From Galaxea fascicularis (taxonomy: Eukaryota; Cnidaria; Anthozoa; Scleractinia; Euphylliidae): a DNA stretch of 64,000 bases. The notes under the pieces were generated by a model that saw nothing but the letters and a program-made list of their open reading frames with translations, ran no database searches and had not been told where the DNA came from. Positions 1 to 11,482 of this stretch are shown here, piece after piece. Every line of letters starts with the position of its first letter. Positions within the stretch are counted from its first letter, which is position 1. Both the position numbers and the translations under genes were made by a program. The stretch covers positions 13,184,072-13,248,071 of the forward strand of contig OX419338.1 of assembly GCA_948470475.1 (NCBI GenBank). Reading direction: 5' to 3'.

Positions 1-120
1 TTCGCTCAACGTTTTTCGATGTTGTCGTAAAAAGGACATCGACGGCACTTTCTATCGTCTTTACTGTAATAGATCACAACAATGACACAATAAAATGTTC
101 AAAACAAGACGAGCAACCGA
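1..120. repeat. Dispersed repeat, copy 1 (second copy near 37.3 kb)
   Basis: The first 120 bases closely match 37274-37399. Shared stretches include TTTCTATCGTCTTTACT and ATAGATCACAA, with scattered substitutions and small gaps. The element is cut by the window edge and no coding capacity is visible. The class is unknown. Confidence 0.6.
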
Positions 121-1755
121 TACGGTTTCATTGGTCGCGTAAACGACGAAACCGCATCGATTTAAAAACGGTTACATGTTTTGGTGCGAAATTGGCTGGC
201 TCGCGAAGGCTAAACATGGTGAATTTCGCACGGAGTGCAGCGCTTTGTTGCACAATCACAACTTTGATCTGTGGTTTAACTTCGCCTTTTCAGCTTTCAT
301 GTATTTTTTATATACTCTCTATAAACCGAGAGGCATATCATAATAATAGGCAGAGATGTCTTAAAATGTTGACTTTTATAGACGATACGCTCCAGACTAA
401 CGAAGAGAAAAGCAAAACGATGATTGGGAAAACTCTTCACTCGTTCCCAGAACCAACTGACGAAGCGCAAGGGCCTGAGAATCAGATCGCCATGACATGA
501 TAGGTTCCGTGTAAACACTTCAAAACCGTGTCCATTTCGATGCGGTTTCGAGGTCATGAAACCTTTTCGATTGGAAACCGCGCCCGTATAAACAATGCTT
601 TGGCTTCAGGTACTTTACAGAATATTGTGCAAACCTTTTCAATACTTTTTAACGTTATTTTACAAAAATTCCAATAGGACGGTTGACAATACAGGCGATC
701 TACTGGGTAAATATTTGACTTTATCGAATTGTTAAGGCTTTCAGTCTGACGCCTCAGCCAGGAGTTTATTTTGATCTCGCCGACATATTCGAACACAACT
801 TGTTATTCAACGTTAGCACTTAATAGTGCAGTTTAGGTTCCTTAAAAAGTACAACAGGGACGTTTTTAGGCTAAAAGATAGTCAATTTCGGTGAGCAAAA
901 GCAGCACTGATTTGTGACAAAAACGTTGAGTTTTGTTTAAATACAATGCGGGACCATGTAAGTGAAACAGCGGTTAAAATTACAAACTGTCAAAGGTCAC
1001 CGGATAGATCATTCGATCTTGCACATTTGCATTAAGCGGGCCAAAAAAAGAAAAATAACTGTGTCAAACAGGAAGAGTGGCTCTTTCAAAAGAGCTCTAT
1101 TACAAGCGCTAATTTTATAAACCCCCGACGTTACAGCCTACTAAAATACTGTAAAATTCACGTTGTCAACAAAGTAGTAAACATTGCCATCTGTGTGCGG
1201 GTAGAAAGAATGTCAAGAATTGAAAGAAAGCTGAGATCTAGATAAGAAGTAGGTTGAAAGTAACTTAAAGAAATGTGTAACAAATCCTGTAAAACTGAGC
1301 TAAAGAAAGGCTTCCGTTGTTTTGTACGCAGTGAGCGTTTTGAAAATGCGTTAATTTGCATAACTTTCAGCCGTCGGCCAGGTTTACTCCAATTTCAAAC
1401 TTTTCAATTCTTCGCTAAAGCGGAGACTCTCTGGAGCCTTTGAATATAATTTTTGAAAATAGTCAACCAAAAGGGATTTTTTGGTAAAACAAAACAAAAT
1501 TCGAATTATTGCAACTGGCCACGGATTCTCGATAATTACTGAGAACGGCTCTTAAGACTCGAATTGAACAAAGAAATGGCGGCAACCACCGGTGCGGAAA
1601 CTTGATTGTTGTGCTTAGTTTATGTTTACAGCAGCTCGAGGGGTAAGCCATTCGATGAAACAACGCGGCTAAAGCAGCTACTGTAACTCTCAGATTTTAA
1701 CTAGTGATACAACCTCTTTCACTGAAAAGTGGTTTAAGATTATATGGAGCAACTG
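121..1755. other. No recognisable gene
   Basis: Only short open frames without recognisable domains are present. I see no splice-supported exon, RNA gene or clear repeat. It may be intergenic or intronic. Confidence 0.5.
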
Positions 1756-2590
1756 GACCATTGGCTGTAGCGTCATAGCTGGAAAGGTCTACAATGCTGA
1801 CATGCTCACCAGTGGCACGGAGACTACGATGTCGGCAGATTGATTTCAAACTCACTCGATCAAAGTGATAACTGTCGCCGTGGAAAGGAGAAAAGCACTG
1901 GATTCATAGAACGTCAGTCCAAATGAAGGAAACTCCCAGATATTCCGCGCCAACAACAGCAAAGTCAAGAAGAGTACTTACTTCTATTCACTCCAGATTG
2001 CTCTCTGATACCGGACCGCAGCTGATACGGACAACATCAAGGGGATATTTAAAGATGCTCTGGGCCCGACGCAGAGGAAAACTACCCTTCCGAAATCTGC
2101 CACTGGGGGGGTAATCCGAGTTCTGGCAAAGCAGATACAACACTGGGTTAATTTGGGCCCCATTTCAAACTATATGCTTGAGGAAACGTAGTCCCTGAGG
2201 ATGCCCTGTGTGCCATCGAGTGCCTACCCGTGCTGAAGTAAAGAACTAACAACCCTCGAAGAACACAGCGAGACCCTGGGCTCTCTTGCCTCCGGAAAAG
2301 TACCTGGGAAAGGAGGGATCCCTTTCCTTGAAGTGCTACAAATACTGTAATCGCTATCGCGACGTTTCCCTCCTAAGCATTGTCGGAAGCTCATAGCACG
2401 AGTGGCACTAAAGAGACGGTAGATACTTGCAATGCGGAGCGAATACTCAGAATTACAGGGCTGGTTCCGAGCCAACAGGTCAACCATGGAATTGTCCCTC
2501 AAACACCAACAGGAAGAATGCAGGACGCTAAGGCAGCCATTCAAGGAATGAAAAATTTTATGCTCTCTTTGGTTTTGTTTGGATGAAATT
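1756..2590 (+). pseudogene. Decayed LINE reverse transcriptase fragment
   Basis: Translated fragments in shifting plus-strand frames resemble the N-terminal part of an endonuclease/reverse-transcriptase polyprotein of a non-LTR retrotransposon. Around 2030-2110 there is a KDALGPTQ block followed by a lysine/serine segment. Around 2200-2330 the segments ALCAIECLPVLKEL and LASGKVPGKGGIP resemble the linker before the fingers, and around 2360-2560 SLLSIVG, FRANRST and QEECR resemble RT blocks 1-2. The palm with its catalytic aspartates is absent. Several frameshifts and stops show it is dead. The 144-residue antisense frame at 2224-2658 is a shadow. The subfamily (RTE, CR1 or Jockey-like) is not resolved. 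Confidence 0.55.
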
Positions 2591-3071
2591 AATGGTCGAA
2601 TCTTCCTTCCTTCATCTTCCTTCAATTTCCTTCCATACACCCATTTCAGTAATTTCACTTACTGATTCTGCTGTTATTTCTGATCAATTGCATGAACGGA
2701 CAATAAAAGTAGCCAACGGTAAAAAGAAAATAACTTTTAAAGCTAGAAGCACATTCATGAATATTTCTGTTTTGAGATATTCTGGTCAAATTGACAATTA
2801 ACAGCAGATGAAATGAAAGTACGTGGATAAAATTTCGTATGCACACCATAAATGTTAAATAGAACCGCCCGGTCTATTACCAACCTAACTGATAGCAATT
2901 ACCAACTGAAGTTAGCCGAGACCATAAATTGGTAAGTAAAATAAGCCTTTTATTAAGCAGGCTACTAATGATGCAAAACGGCTGTTATAAACAAAAGTTT
3001 TAAGTCATTTGGCTTCTAGCCTTAAAGATTCTTGTAACTATCATGATGGCAAATAAATAAATAAATAAAGC
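2591..3071. other. No recognisable gene; short AAAT run
   Basis: AT-rich sequence with an (AAAT)n tract near 3053-3070. No exon, RNA gene or inverted repeat was recognised. Confidence 0.45.
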
Positions 3072-3985
3072 CGAAAAATTGATTTAGTTGATACTTTGCG
3101 TATAGATAGACCTTAGTGACAAACTTATAGAAGTATTTGATGTAAGGGCACCAGGTTATTTTCATATTTTGCGTTTGAATTAATGAATAAAAAAGTTACC
3201 ATATTCTTTTTCAAAGTGTATTTGATCTCATCAACCGATGCTTACCACTGCAAGAATATGACATATTGTGCGCAGAGCGTTTAAACAGGTAATGCATCTG
3301 TAAATATGTTTCTTAGAGAAACAAAACTTATGTTGGGCAATACTAATTGACTCTCCCTCAGGGACCACGGAGCCGGGGGGGGGGGCTGAAGCCCCCCCAA
3401 TAATTTTGGAAAAAAATTTTTTCAATTGAAAAATTACTGTTTTACTGCTTTCATAGATTAGTTCAAATTTGGTGTTTATTAGCCTGATAAATAATAAAAG
3501 AATTCACTGTGTCTGCTATATTGGGATGTATTTTTAGTCATTCTAGAAGCATTTATTTTAAAAATTTTCCGGGGGAGCATGCCCCCCGACCCCCATAGGA
3601 CGCTTGCGCCTGCGGCGCGCGCAAAAAATGCCTTCGGCATTCTATTTAGCCCCCCTAATCGCAAAAATGTTGCGCGGTCCCTGTCCCTACACAATCAGTC
3701 ATCACGTGAAACTAACAGTTTGTGGTCATACGACTGTCATAAGACAGTAAATTGTAAGTCATGACATTTATATTGCACAATCAAAATGCTGATTTTGGGT
3801 GTTCTAATCAATTCCATTTCCAAACTAAAAACAGATGGGAATATCATTTTGGGTAGCCGAAAAATCGATTTAGTTCATACTTTGCTTTTGATATGATAGG
3901 CCTAAGCGATAATTTTAGTAGTATTACAAATAAAGGCAATCAGGAAATATATGTTCTTGTTATTTTTGCGCCTGAATTTACTTTC
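3072..3985. repeat. Diverged direct repeats flanking a G/C-tract core
   Basis: The segments 3072-3190 and 3857-3985 are diverged direct repeats, both starting GCCGAAAAAT and ending with a related TTTGCG(T/C)(T/C)TGAATT block. The intervening core at about 3359-3690 has runs of G and C and starts with AGGGACCACGG and ends with GCGGTCCCTG, which look like short inverted ends. This resembles an old non-autonomous element or a transposon 3' end. No transposase frame is visible. Confidence 0.4.
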
Positions 3986-4289
3986 ACGCTCTTAACTTTT
4001 ATTAGGAAGGCCGTAAAAGTGGGGAACGTGTGATATATATTTTTTTTTGGCGACGCGCCTGACAAGCCTTGTTGTCAAACTAGTTTGTTGGACAACTGCT
4101 GCTTGAGATATCAACACCTTCAACATAAATATACACATTTTTCAGGACTGCAACCGTTAAATGAATTTCTCAATGTGCAGAAAACGTAAATGTAGAGAGA
4201 AAAGTTCCGCAGTATATTGTCAATTATTTTTTGCCTTGGAAATAAAGAAACACTAACTTTTCAGAACGTTAAGGACACTTTTGTTTTTA

Positions 4290-4291
<2 letters not shown>
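3986..4291. other. No recognisable gene
   Basis: AT-rich sequence with no supported coding or repeat structure. Confidence 0.4.

Positions 4292-4354
<63 letters not shown>
4292..4354. repeat. (GT)n microsatellite
   Basis: About 31 uninterrupted GT units. The Cys-Val repeat peptides translated from it are artefacts. Confidence 0.97.
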
Positions 4355-4358
<4 letters not shown>

Positions 4359-4826
4359 TTGAACCTGTTTTTAGTTTACCCGATGAAATCGCCAGTCAGC
4401 TACAGTCGGCCTTCAAAAAACAGCATGCCTGCTGCAATCCTTTTCAGCGTACAGCACTTTTGGTACCACTAGCAAACAAGTCTTCAAACTTAAGGTAAAA
4501 GCAGAAAAGCAGGACGTCGAGTCTATTTTATGCTTTTAAAATATCCATTTTGAAAGTTCTAAGCGCCGTAACGTGGACCTGCCAGTAGGTTTTCTACTGC
4601 ATAAATAACCAACTAGACAATAAGCGTTATGACGGTTTAATTTTCGACGCCATCTTGTTCAGGTACTGGCAAGCTTGTCGGGAATAACAGTGTTTGTATG
4701 GGAGTCCGATGTAAAATGACTTACAAAAACCACGAATGAAGAAAAAATTGTGAATTGTAGATTTTAGTCGCTAACCCGACAAATTTTACTGACAAAGTGT
4801 GAGGGACGTCCTATCTACACGTAAAG
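4355..4826. other. No recognisable gene
   Basis: Nothing beyond short unsupported frames. Confidence 0.4.
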
Positions 4827-4968
4827 TGCACCAGAATTTGCGAGGCGGGATTTTAAATTTCCCATAATTTTTTCTGTAATTTGCGCACGCTTCAGACAAA
4901 GTCTGTATACGTAAATTACAGAAAAATGTATGGAAAATTTAAAATACCGCCACGCAAATTCTAGTGCA
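4827..4968. mobile_element. Fold-back MITE, about 142 bp
   Basis: Two arms of about 60 bases are imperfect reverse complements: CAGAATTTGCG..GGCGG near the left end pairs with CCGCCACGCAAATTCT on the right, and TTTTTTCTGTAATTT pairs with AAATTACAGAAAAA. The loop is about 20 bases. No coding capacity. The family is unassigned. Confidence 0.7.
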
Positions 4969-5211
4969 GCTAGGACCCTCAAATTCTGTTTCGCCCTGTG
5001 TTCTACAAATATGAAAAGGCCACAATTTTCTGGCTGAGCCTCCCCATTTATCTGGCGTAATGGATGAAGCAGCACCATCCGTCCTACGGCAGCCTTTGCA
5101 TCAAACTATATTTTTTGATGCCAGTGTTCAGAAATGTTCGGGACTAAGCAATGTTGGCTAATTTAAGCATTCTACTGACTCTCAGTGAGCCACGCGAATG
5201 TATTTGCAACG

Positions 5212-5268
5212 TGATATCACCCCTGATGAAGACATTAGACAGGAGTGTCGAAACGTCGGGTCGTGAAT
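5212..5268 (+). ncRNA. Hammerhead ribozyme motif lacking stem III (PLE type)
   Basis: The core CTGATGA at 5223-5229 is followed by stem II (GACAT/GTGTC, 9-base loop) and GAAACGTC at 5250-5257. Stem I can form from CCC/GGG beside the core and CAC/GTG further out. Stem III has no room, as in the small hammerhead variants known at Penelope-like element termini, which are reported to cleave as dimers. All core bases match the consensus, so it may be active. No PLE coding sequence adjoins it, so it is probably an orphan terminus. Confidence 0.75.
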
Positions 5269-5322
5269 TATAACTTTTTAAGTTGCATTCATCAATCTTC
5301 AAACCAGGGTAGCATCAAACTA

Positions 5323-5445
5323 TGAGTAAAGGGGTTAGTTTCTGAAGAAACTGTTGTGCTGTTTCGGTGGTGAAGTAGTACACAAAAATTTGGTTTAATC
5401 AACGGAGCGAGCGTTAGCCCTTCGTCAGAGCGAAGCGAGGAAAGA
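5323..5445 (-). mobile_element. PLE terminal fragment with broken hammerhead
   Basis: The stretch matches the outer end of the PLE at 40263-40430 (AGTAAAGGGG, GAAACTGTTGTGCTG, AAGTAGTACACAAA) and then shows the minus-strand core CTGACGA (5422-5428) and stem II. The GAAACGTC half is changed to a CTCCGTT-like sequence, so the ribozyme should be inactive. No coding sequence remains. Confidence 0.65.
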
Positions 5446-6707
5446 AATACCAGCCGGATCGTGCGCAAAGAGAGGGGGGAAAGAGCGCGGCCGTGAAGGG
5501 AGGGAAGGAAAAGGAAGGATCCGCAGCAAAGCATTTTTGAGTTATCGGAGCACAAAAAATTAATACGGATACTAAGCTTTGTTTACTTTTTCTATAAACG
5601 TCAGTCGAGAACGTCTCCATCTTCTGTTTAACTGTTATTTTTGTTTTGTTTTGGAACCTTCTTTTTGAAAGCAAAATCAGATTGAAATAAATGTATAACC
5701 GAACAACCCTTTAGGATTTGAATATTCTGATTTGGTACCAAAGTTCCTGGCTTGTTTCTTAAAAAAAATAGCAATAAAGGAGAAAACACTCTTGCGTGGT
5801 TCTATTAGATTTCACACGGAGTTGGGTTATGTTGTACTCCAAGACAAACTTGTAACAATAAGGCGAAGTTTGATATAAACTAGACTAGTTAAGATACCTG
5901 TGTTGCATACCTGTCAGACCTGCGGTGCTGATAAGCGTGATAATAATCATTACAAAGGAGGCGTCGGTAGCTTCTTTTGCCATGCTCTTTTGTAGACTCT
6001 CTATCCTACGAATTAAGACAACCGAAGAACCGCCATACTTAATCGAAAACTGGACGGGTTCAGTTTTTCCTTTTTAAGATGCCCGGGTGCTGTTTCTTTA
6101 GTTCTCCCTTTACTATATCCGCAAACAACAACGGATGAAACATTTGAAACACACAATCTAACTGAAGATGAAGGCATCAATTGACTCAGTTTGGGAAACG
6201 GAGAGAATAGCCAACAACATTTGTAACTAGAGTAATAATTAAAGTGCAATCTGATATTATCTAAAGTTGTCATAAGTTGTAAGTTTTCCATCTCTTGTTT
6301 GCAGAATTCACTAGAAAGTACTTCCAATGTCAATTTTGTAATATAAATATGAAAAAGAAAGCTACGGCTAAGGCTTAGTTTGATGGAAGAACTTAAGTTT
6401 GTTTTAAATCAATGGCTACGCGGCAACCAAACTTAATTAAAAGAGAAAGAGTGACGCTAACGAACGGCAAAGAAAGGGCCACTTTGAGGTACTCAAAACC
6501 AGAACAACAATAAGGTTTTCTTCTCAAAGAAAGATGAATTTTATGCTACCTTAGCTTTAGAATGCATTGCAGATTAAATGTTAGATTTTTCCTTCACAGC
6601 AATTTAAACCGAATACAAAGCAGTTGTCACTTCACTCACCGTTTGCATTAATGTTATTCCTGGTTGCAGGGATATGCAGTAAAGCAAACCAACGGCAGAA
6701 AAAGCCT
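5446..6707. other. No recognisable gene
   Basis: Only short frames without recognisable domains. No clear repeat structure was seen. Confidence 0.4.
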
Positions 6708-7094
6708 TTATGCCGAGAGCGGCGCCTAAAATTGATATAAACCTAGCGCACAAAAGACTAAAATGAATCACGGACACCTTTAATTGGATTAAATTGGCCA
6801 CTCATGTGGCGTTTATTTCAAACCATTCAAATGTGACATGTGTCAAATTAGTAAATTAAACATCTCTCTATTTGATTCAGTGAATTAAGTTGGGGCGAAA
6901 AACAGCCACAAGCCACATCCTGTGGCGAGGCCCAACCCAAGCCGCAGGCACGCACGCACTATGAAAATATTTATAGCACAAAAAGACCAAAGCTATAAAT
7001 GAGGGATACACACTATTCAGGCATCAGGAACCCCAGGCCATTCTCTGACATGTCCCTGAAGCCTGAAGACCTGACGGGCAAAGGCTAGTTGTCA
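6708..7094. repeat. Left LTR-like direct repeat (387 bp)
   Basis: It matches 8670-9099 except for a missing segment of about 43 bases and scattered substitutions. From 6711 the sequence begins TGCCGAGAGC and ends TAGTTGTCA at 7094, so it has TG...CA ends like an LTR. No matching 5 bp target duplication was found outside the pair, so an LTR or split direct repeat origin is unproven. Confidence 0.55.
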
Positions 7095-7260
7095 TATAGG
7101 AACTAAAAGGCTAAAATTGCCGCCCCAGCCCGTGTCTGAAAGGCGAGCATTGATCTACAGCTAACAGTTGAAGTAGGTTAACGAAAATTACAAAATGATA
7201 CAATTGCACTATTAGACAAACACGGCCCTTGGCGGCTCTTTAGTCAAAATGATATAGGAA

Positions 7261-7590
7261 CTAAAGCCTAACATCTGGTGCAGAGTATAGCTTACTGTGA
7301 GCCGCTAGAATCTTCTGCACCAAAAAATTCTTAGTGGGGTCAGGGAAATTAGCTAATTTGTGCACGTAACTTAACGCGGAGACATATGTCGAGATTGTCG
7401 AAGATGCAAACTTCCTCGCTGACAGATAGGATAGAAACAACGCTAAATTGTTTACCGAGACCGGAAGGAGCGAGGCATGCGACTCGCAAAATTCAGATGA
7501 AAAATCGACATATGTTGTCCAAGCCCTTTGGTAAGTCTTACGCGAACCCCCGGTAATGGCTGAGTGCAGGAGCTCATTCAAGTGATGCAC
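7261..7590 (-). pseudogene. Tyrosine recombinase, N-terminal part only (DIRS-like, copy 1)
   Basis: A 109-residue frame resembles the core-binding (SAM-like) domain of DIRS/Ngaro tyrosine recombinases: helical text such as TYQRAWTTYVDF, LALFLSYLS and TISTYVSALSYVHK. The catalytic domain carrying the R...HxxR...Y residues is missing because the frame stops after about 109 residues. Such enzymes insert the circular DNA copy; this one cannot. It is identical in sequence to the frame at 11483-11812. Confidence 0.72.
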
Positions 7591-8370
7591 CAGTTGTGGG
7601 GTAGTAAGCAGGCTGGAACCGGTGTCGCTTGTTCGTCTGCGTAAGGAGCTAGTGATCTGAATTTCTCTACCTGCAAGCGAGATAAAGCATCGCTCTCGCG
7701 GTTAACGCGACCAGCAATGTGCTTAGCACGAAACAAAATATTGTATTTAAGAGTGCAGAGAACAAAGTGCCTAAGCAAAGCCATAACTGAACGATCTTTA
7801 GAAGTTTGCCTATTGATTATCTCAACTACTGTCTGATTATCCGAAAAGAAAACAATACATTTGTCACGCATAAGTGGTCCCCAAATCTCAAGAGCCAGGA
7901 CAATCGGAAAAAAACTCTAAGATAGCGATATTGAAATGTTTCCAAGCGGATGGCCACTCTCCAAAACACCAATGTTTGCCAAATATTGCGGCATAACCCA
8001 AGGAACCAGCCGCGTCCGTAAATAACTTGAGGTTTTGGGAAGTGGCCCACCGCGAACCGAGGAAAAAGGATTTTCCATTGTACACGCTCAAAAATTCCAG
8101 CCATACGTTGAGATCGTGTTTACATTCCTTCGTTAATCGGACGTGATGGGTGGGTTTTCGGATACCTCTAGTCAAGTCGATCAAATGGCGCAGAAAAGCA
8201 CGACCAGGAACCACAACACAGCAGGCAAAATTGAGAAGCCCTATTAAAGATTGCGGCTCTTTCAGAGTGACGCTTTTTCGAGAACAAAAATCAGCCAATT
8301 GGGTACGGCATTTGGCAAGCTTGTCTTCTGGAAGTGACGAGCCTCCATCAAAACCGTATCTAAGGTAATC
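7578..8370 (-). pseudogene. RT end and RNase H domain (DIRS-like, copy 1)
   Basis: Two overlapping frames (7888-8298 and 7578-7871) together resemble the RT thumb and RNase H of DIRS elements. The motif KLFTDAAGSLGYAA gives the first RNase H aspartate, AILEFF is near the expected glutamate block, and FFSDNQTVVEIIN gives another aspartate. HIAGRVNRESDALSR is the typical HxAGxxNxxAD-like C-terminal motif. A frameshift separates the two parts near 7880-7920, so the enzyme is broken. Confidence 0.75.
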
Positions 8371-8535
8371 CCCGCGAATTGCAAAGCATTGGTGGGGCCC
8401 ATAGTTTTTTCATCCGCTATCGGGACGCCTATACGACGGCAAATGCAAAGAAAATTATCGAGGTCTACCTGACATTTTGCCTCAGAAGGCCCAATAAATA
8501 AGACATGAAGTCATCTTAAATATGTATGACCGCCG

Positions 8536-8669
8536 TATGTACCTCGCTCTGCGTGTGGTGTAGCCCATTATGGTTATGGCTATCAATCTCTGCAACTTGT
8601 ACCATAAGATAAGATAAGGCCCCGTCCCTGCATAAAAGCCACTATCGCGCTAAGACAACAATGGGCCAT
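8536..8669. repeat. Short element with inverted TGGCCCATT-type ends (copy 1)
   Basis: It shares TACCTCGCTC.GCGTGTGGTGT and the TATCGCGCTAAGACAA..ATGGGCCATTTA block with 23005-23078. GCCCATTAT and ATAATGGGC-like blocks face each other. It sits exactly where DIRS copy 1 is truncated. Confidence 0.5.
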
Positions 8670-9099
8670 TTATGCCGAGAGCGGTGCCTAAAATTGATAT
8701 AAACCTAGCGCACAAAAGACTAAAATAAAAAGGCTATAATTGCGGTCGTGCATGCGGCTAGAAGTCACTGAATCACGGACACTTTTATTTGGATTAAATT
8801 GGCCACTCATGTGGCGTTTATTTCAAACCATTCAAATGTGACATGTGTCAAATTAGTAAATTAAACATCCCTCTATTTGATTCAGTGAATTAAGTTGGGG
8901 CGAAAAACAGCCACAAGCCACATCCTGTGGCGAGGCCCAACCCAAGCCGCAGGCACGCACGCACTATGAAAATATTTATAGCACAAAAAGACCAAAGCTA
9001 TAGATGAGGGATACACACTATTCAGGCATCAGGAACCCCAGGCCATTCTCTGACATGTCCCTGAAGCCTGAAGACCTGACGGGCAAAGGCTAGTTGTCA
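8670..9099. repeat. Right LTR-like direct repeat (430 bp)
   Basis: Partner of 6708-7094, with the same TG...CA ends (8673-9099). It contains an extra 43-base segment near 8725-8768. Confidence 0.55.
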
Positions 9100-9439
9100 C
9101 TAGTTAAAACTTGTTACCCTAGGACGAGGCATACAGGCAAACTCACCCTGGTCACGCTATAAGACATCGGAATTATAGGATAAACACTAATACTAGTAAT
9201 AATCAAAGATTAAGGAGATGCGTTCGACCATTTGGGAAAAGGAAATAACATGAACTGGTACTGACATGTTTTTCACATGTTTATTGAATCGCAAAAACAT
9301 GTCAATGTATAAGGCAATTTTCATGTTCAAAAAGTGTTATAATGGATACTGGAAATGTTTGGTGTAACAACAGTTTTAATGCGGAAAGAGTTGCACAGAA
9401 CACAATATCAAGAAATATTTACAAAACTTAGCAGTAAAA
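9100..9439. other. No recognisable gene
   Basis: AT-rich sequence leading into the tandem repeat. Confidence 0.4.
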
Positions 9440-9960
9440 AGTGGCTTACAATAACTGTAACGATAACATTTTATTTTTGGGAAAAAAAGAACTTAATGCA
9501 GTATTTTGTTTTGTTAATATATAGAATGTATGAAAACCATTGCAAAGCTTAAAGTGTTTTGTCATTTTTTGCAACATAGTGAATAAGGTAAAATGAAAAC
9601 TACTATTTGTTTGATTATTTAGTGCATTAGCACATAATCAACAACATTTGAAAAGTTTTGTATTACAAATATTAACAATAACTTCAACTTGTAACAACAA
9701 CACTATTTTGGAGAAAAGAAAAACTGGATGTGGTGCTCTGTTTTGTTAATAATACAATGTAATCAATAATATTGTAAAAGCTTTAAATGTGGAATTAACA
9801 TTTGTCTTCTTTGTAACTTAGTGAATTAACCAAAATCAAATATTATTTCAATGATTGTTTAGAGCATTAGCACATAATGAAAAAGGCATAAACAATAACT
9901 TTAACTCGTTACAACAACATTTTATTTTGGAGAAGGAAGAGCTGAATAAACCTTAAGTGT
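9440..9960. repeat. Diverged AT-rich tandem repeat, period about 230
   Basis: Blocks such as AACAACA(C/T)TTTTATTTTGG recur near 9458, 9690 and 9918. Between them, a TTTTGTTAATA block and a GCATTAGCACATAAT block also recur. About two and a half old units. No coding capacity. Confidence 0.55.
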
Positions 9961-10380
9961 CATCTCTTGTTTGTAAAGGAAAGTCAAAATATTTTCTTTT
10001 ATTGGAAGAGGCATTTTTAATGGGAGACACTGAGTGTATGTAGCAAGTTATCTCTGGGTTAGAAGGTTGACTTGCTGATGTTTCAGTAAAACCGGGTGTT
10101 CCATCCATCGCATCCATGACCTAAACGGGTAAAAAAAAAATTGTAAAGGTAAATGATAGTCGAGTGAGGATACGATAGAATATAATAAGGTGTAAGTAAT
10201 CAATGAGTAGCAGAATTTCCGTTGATGTTCTTCAGGGAATGTTATAGATTGCATGAAAACTGGGTATCACCGAGTTGTTGCAATCCCTTATAATCAAATG
10301 ACCGGATGAAGTTTCCGCCATTGAAACTGCACCAGTTCGTTTCACTCGCACGGGGAATGTTGCTTTTCTCGCCACACTAA
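9961..10380. other. No recognisable gene
   Basis: Nothing supported. Confidence 0.4.
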
Positions 10381-10608
10381 ATCATGGCCATTTGCCGAGT
10401 TACAAAACTCGGTTACTTTTTGCTTTGGTGACCACAAGTCATGGCCATTTGCCGAGCTACACAACTCGATAACGTTTTGCTTTGGTGACTACAAATCATG
10501 GCCATTTCTCGAGCTACACAACTCGGTAATTTTTTGCTTTGCTGACCACAAATCATGGCCATTTGCCGATCTACACAACTCGCTAAGTAAATTATTTGCC
10601 GAGCTACA
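10381..10608 (-). repeat. 57-bp minisatellite in a reading frame
   Basis: Four copies of a 57-base unit start at 10381, 10438, 10495 and 10552, each opening with (A/G)TCATGGCCATTT. Because 57 is a multiple of three, the minus-strand frame 10413-10784 stays open and reads a 19-residue unit of the type SCVARxMAMxCxHQSK. No family, signal peptide or domain is recognised. It may be chance or a repetitive peptide gene. Confidence 0.75.
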
Positions 10609-11027
10609 CATCTCCGAAAGTAAACGTTACCTATTTTGCTGCAACTACGGAACTTGTCTGTTGATTCATTCAGCGCAAGACAGTGTTGGTTTCTTGTGGT
10701 GAAACGGGTAAACAACAGCAGGCCGAACTTATTCATGTGTCTTCGCAGTCGTACACACTTTGTGAGAGCGTCGATAAATTTCACCCGTAAGGTTTCTTTC
10801 TAACTTTATAAACAACACAACTTACCTGAGCAAGAACAGCCGTCCAGCGAAACAAAACAGCCCTCCAACGAGACAAAACGCAAGATCCCGCTAGAAACAA
10901 TGCACACGGTCGATCTCAATGACGTCATTCGCCCCTGTTTTCGGGGGGGCCAGATCGGTGTCGATGAATACATAGTCCAAAGATCTCGATTTCGACTGCA
11001 CTATGAAAGCGTTCTTTGTCGAACGCA
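10609..11027. other. No recognisable gene
   Basis: It contains the non-repetitive start of the minisatellite frame and otherwise nothing supported. Confidence 0.35.
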
Positions 11028-11290
11028 AATAGCACTATTAGACAAAAACGGCACTTGCCGGCTTTTGTCGGAATCAAGCTGAAATAACCAAATCAAAATT
11101 ATATAGGAACTAAAAGGCTAAAATTGCCGCCCCAGCCCGTGTCTGAAAGGCGAGCATTGATCTAAAGCTAACAGTTGAAGTAGGTTAACGAAAATTACAA
11201 AATGATATAATTGCCCCAGCCCCTGACTGAAAGGCGAGCTTAAGTCGTAAACCCTTCCGAATGTTGAGAAATGAATAGCTTAAAGGCACC

Positions 11291-11374
11291 TAGCCTCCGA
11301 CGCAGTCGTTTTTAGGGGAGTCGTATGGGAGGAGGTGAAATACGACTCCCCAAAAACGACTGCGTGGGAGGCTA
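11291..11374. mobile_element. 84-bp hairpin MITE with 9-bp target duplication
   Basis: The ends TAGCCTCC and GGAGGCTA are reverse complements, and the pairing continues through ACGCAGTCGTTTTT and GGGGAGTCGTAT, leaving a loop of about a dozen bases. AAAGGCACC occurs on both sides (11282-11290 and 11375-11383), a 9 bp target duplication. Nine bases is the usual size for Mutator-like elements, so a Mutator-type MITE is a reasonable guess. It lies inside the DIRS copy 2 terminus, and copy 1 lacks the segment around it. Confidence 0.88.
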
Positions 11375-11482
11375 AAAGGCACCGGATTTCCAACGGCATG
11401 ATAATTATCGGAGAAACACTAATAATAGCACTATTAGACAAACACGGCCCTTGGCGGCTCTTTAGTCAAAATGATATAGGAA

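Larger units (their letters stand above)
7206..8535 (-). mobile_element. DIRS-like retrotransposon fragment, copy 1
   Basis: This 1,330 bp block is almost identical to 11428-12757; I noticed only about two substitutions, at an offset of exactly 4,222 bases. It carries the 3' part of the RT/RNase H frame and the N-terminal part of the tyrosine recombinase. Its 5' end stops inside the reverse transcriptase at 8535, where unrelated sequence starts, and it lies between the LTR-like repeats. It looks like a young duplicate or captured fragment. Confidence 0.8.

Noticed and set aside
2224..2658. 144-residue minus-strand frame
   Set aside because: Antisense to the LINE fragment; no domain.
4217..4498. 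Open frame rich in Cys-Val
   Set aside because: Translation of a GT microsatellite; no real coding signal.
10381..10608. CRISPR array
   Set aside because: Units are contiguous 57-base tandem repeats without unique spacers, in a eukaryotic context.
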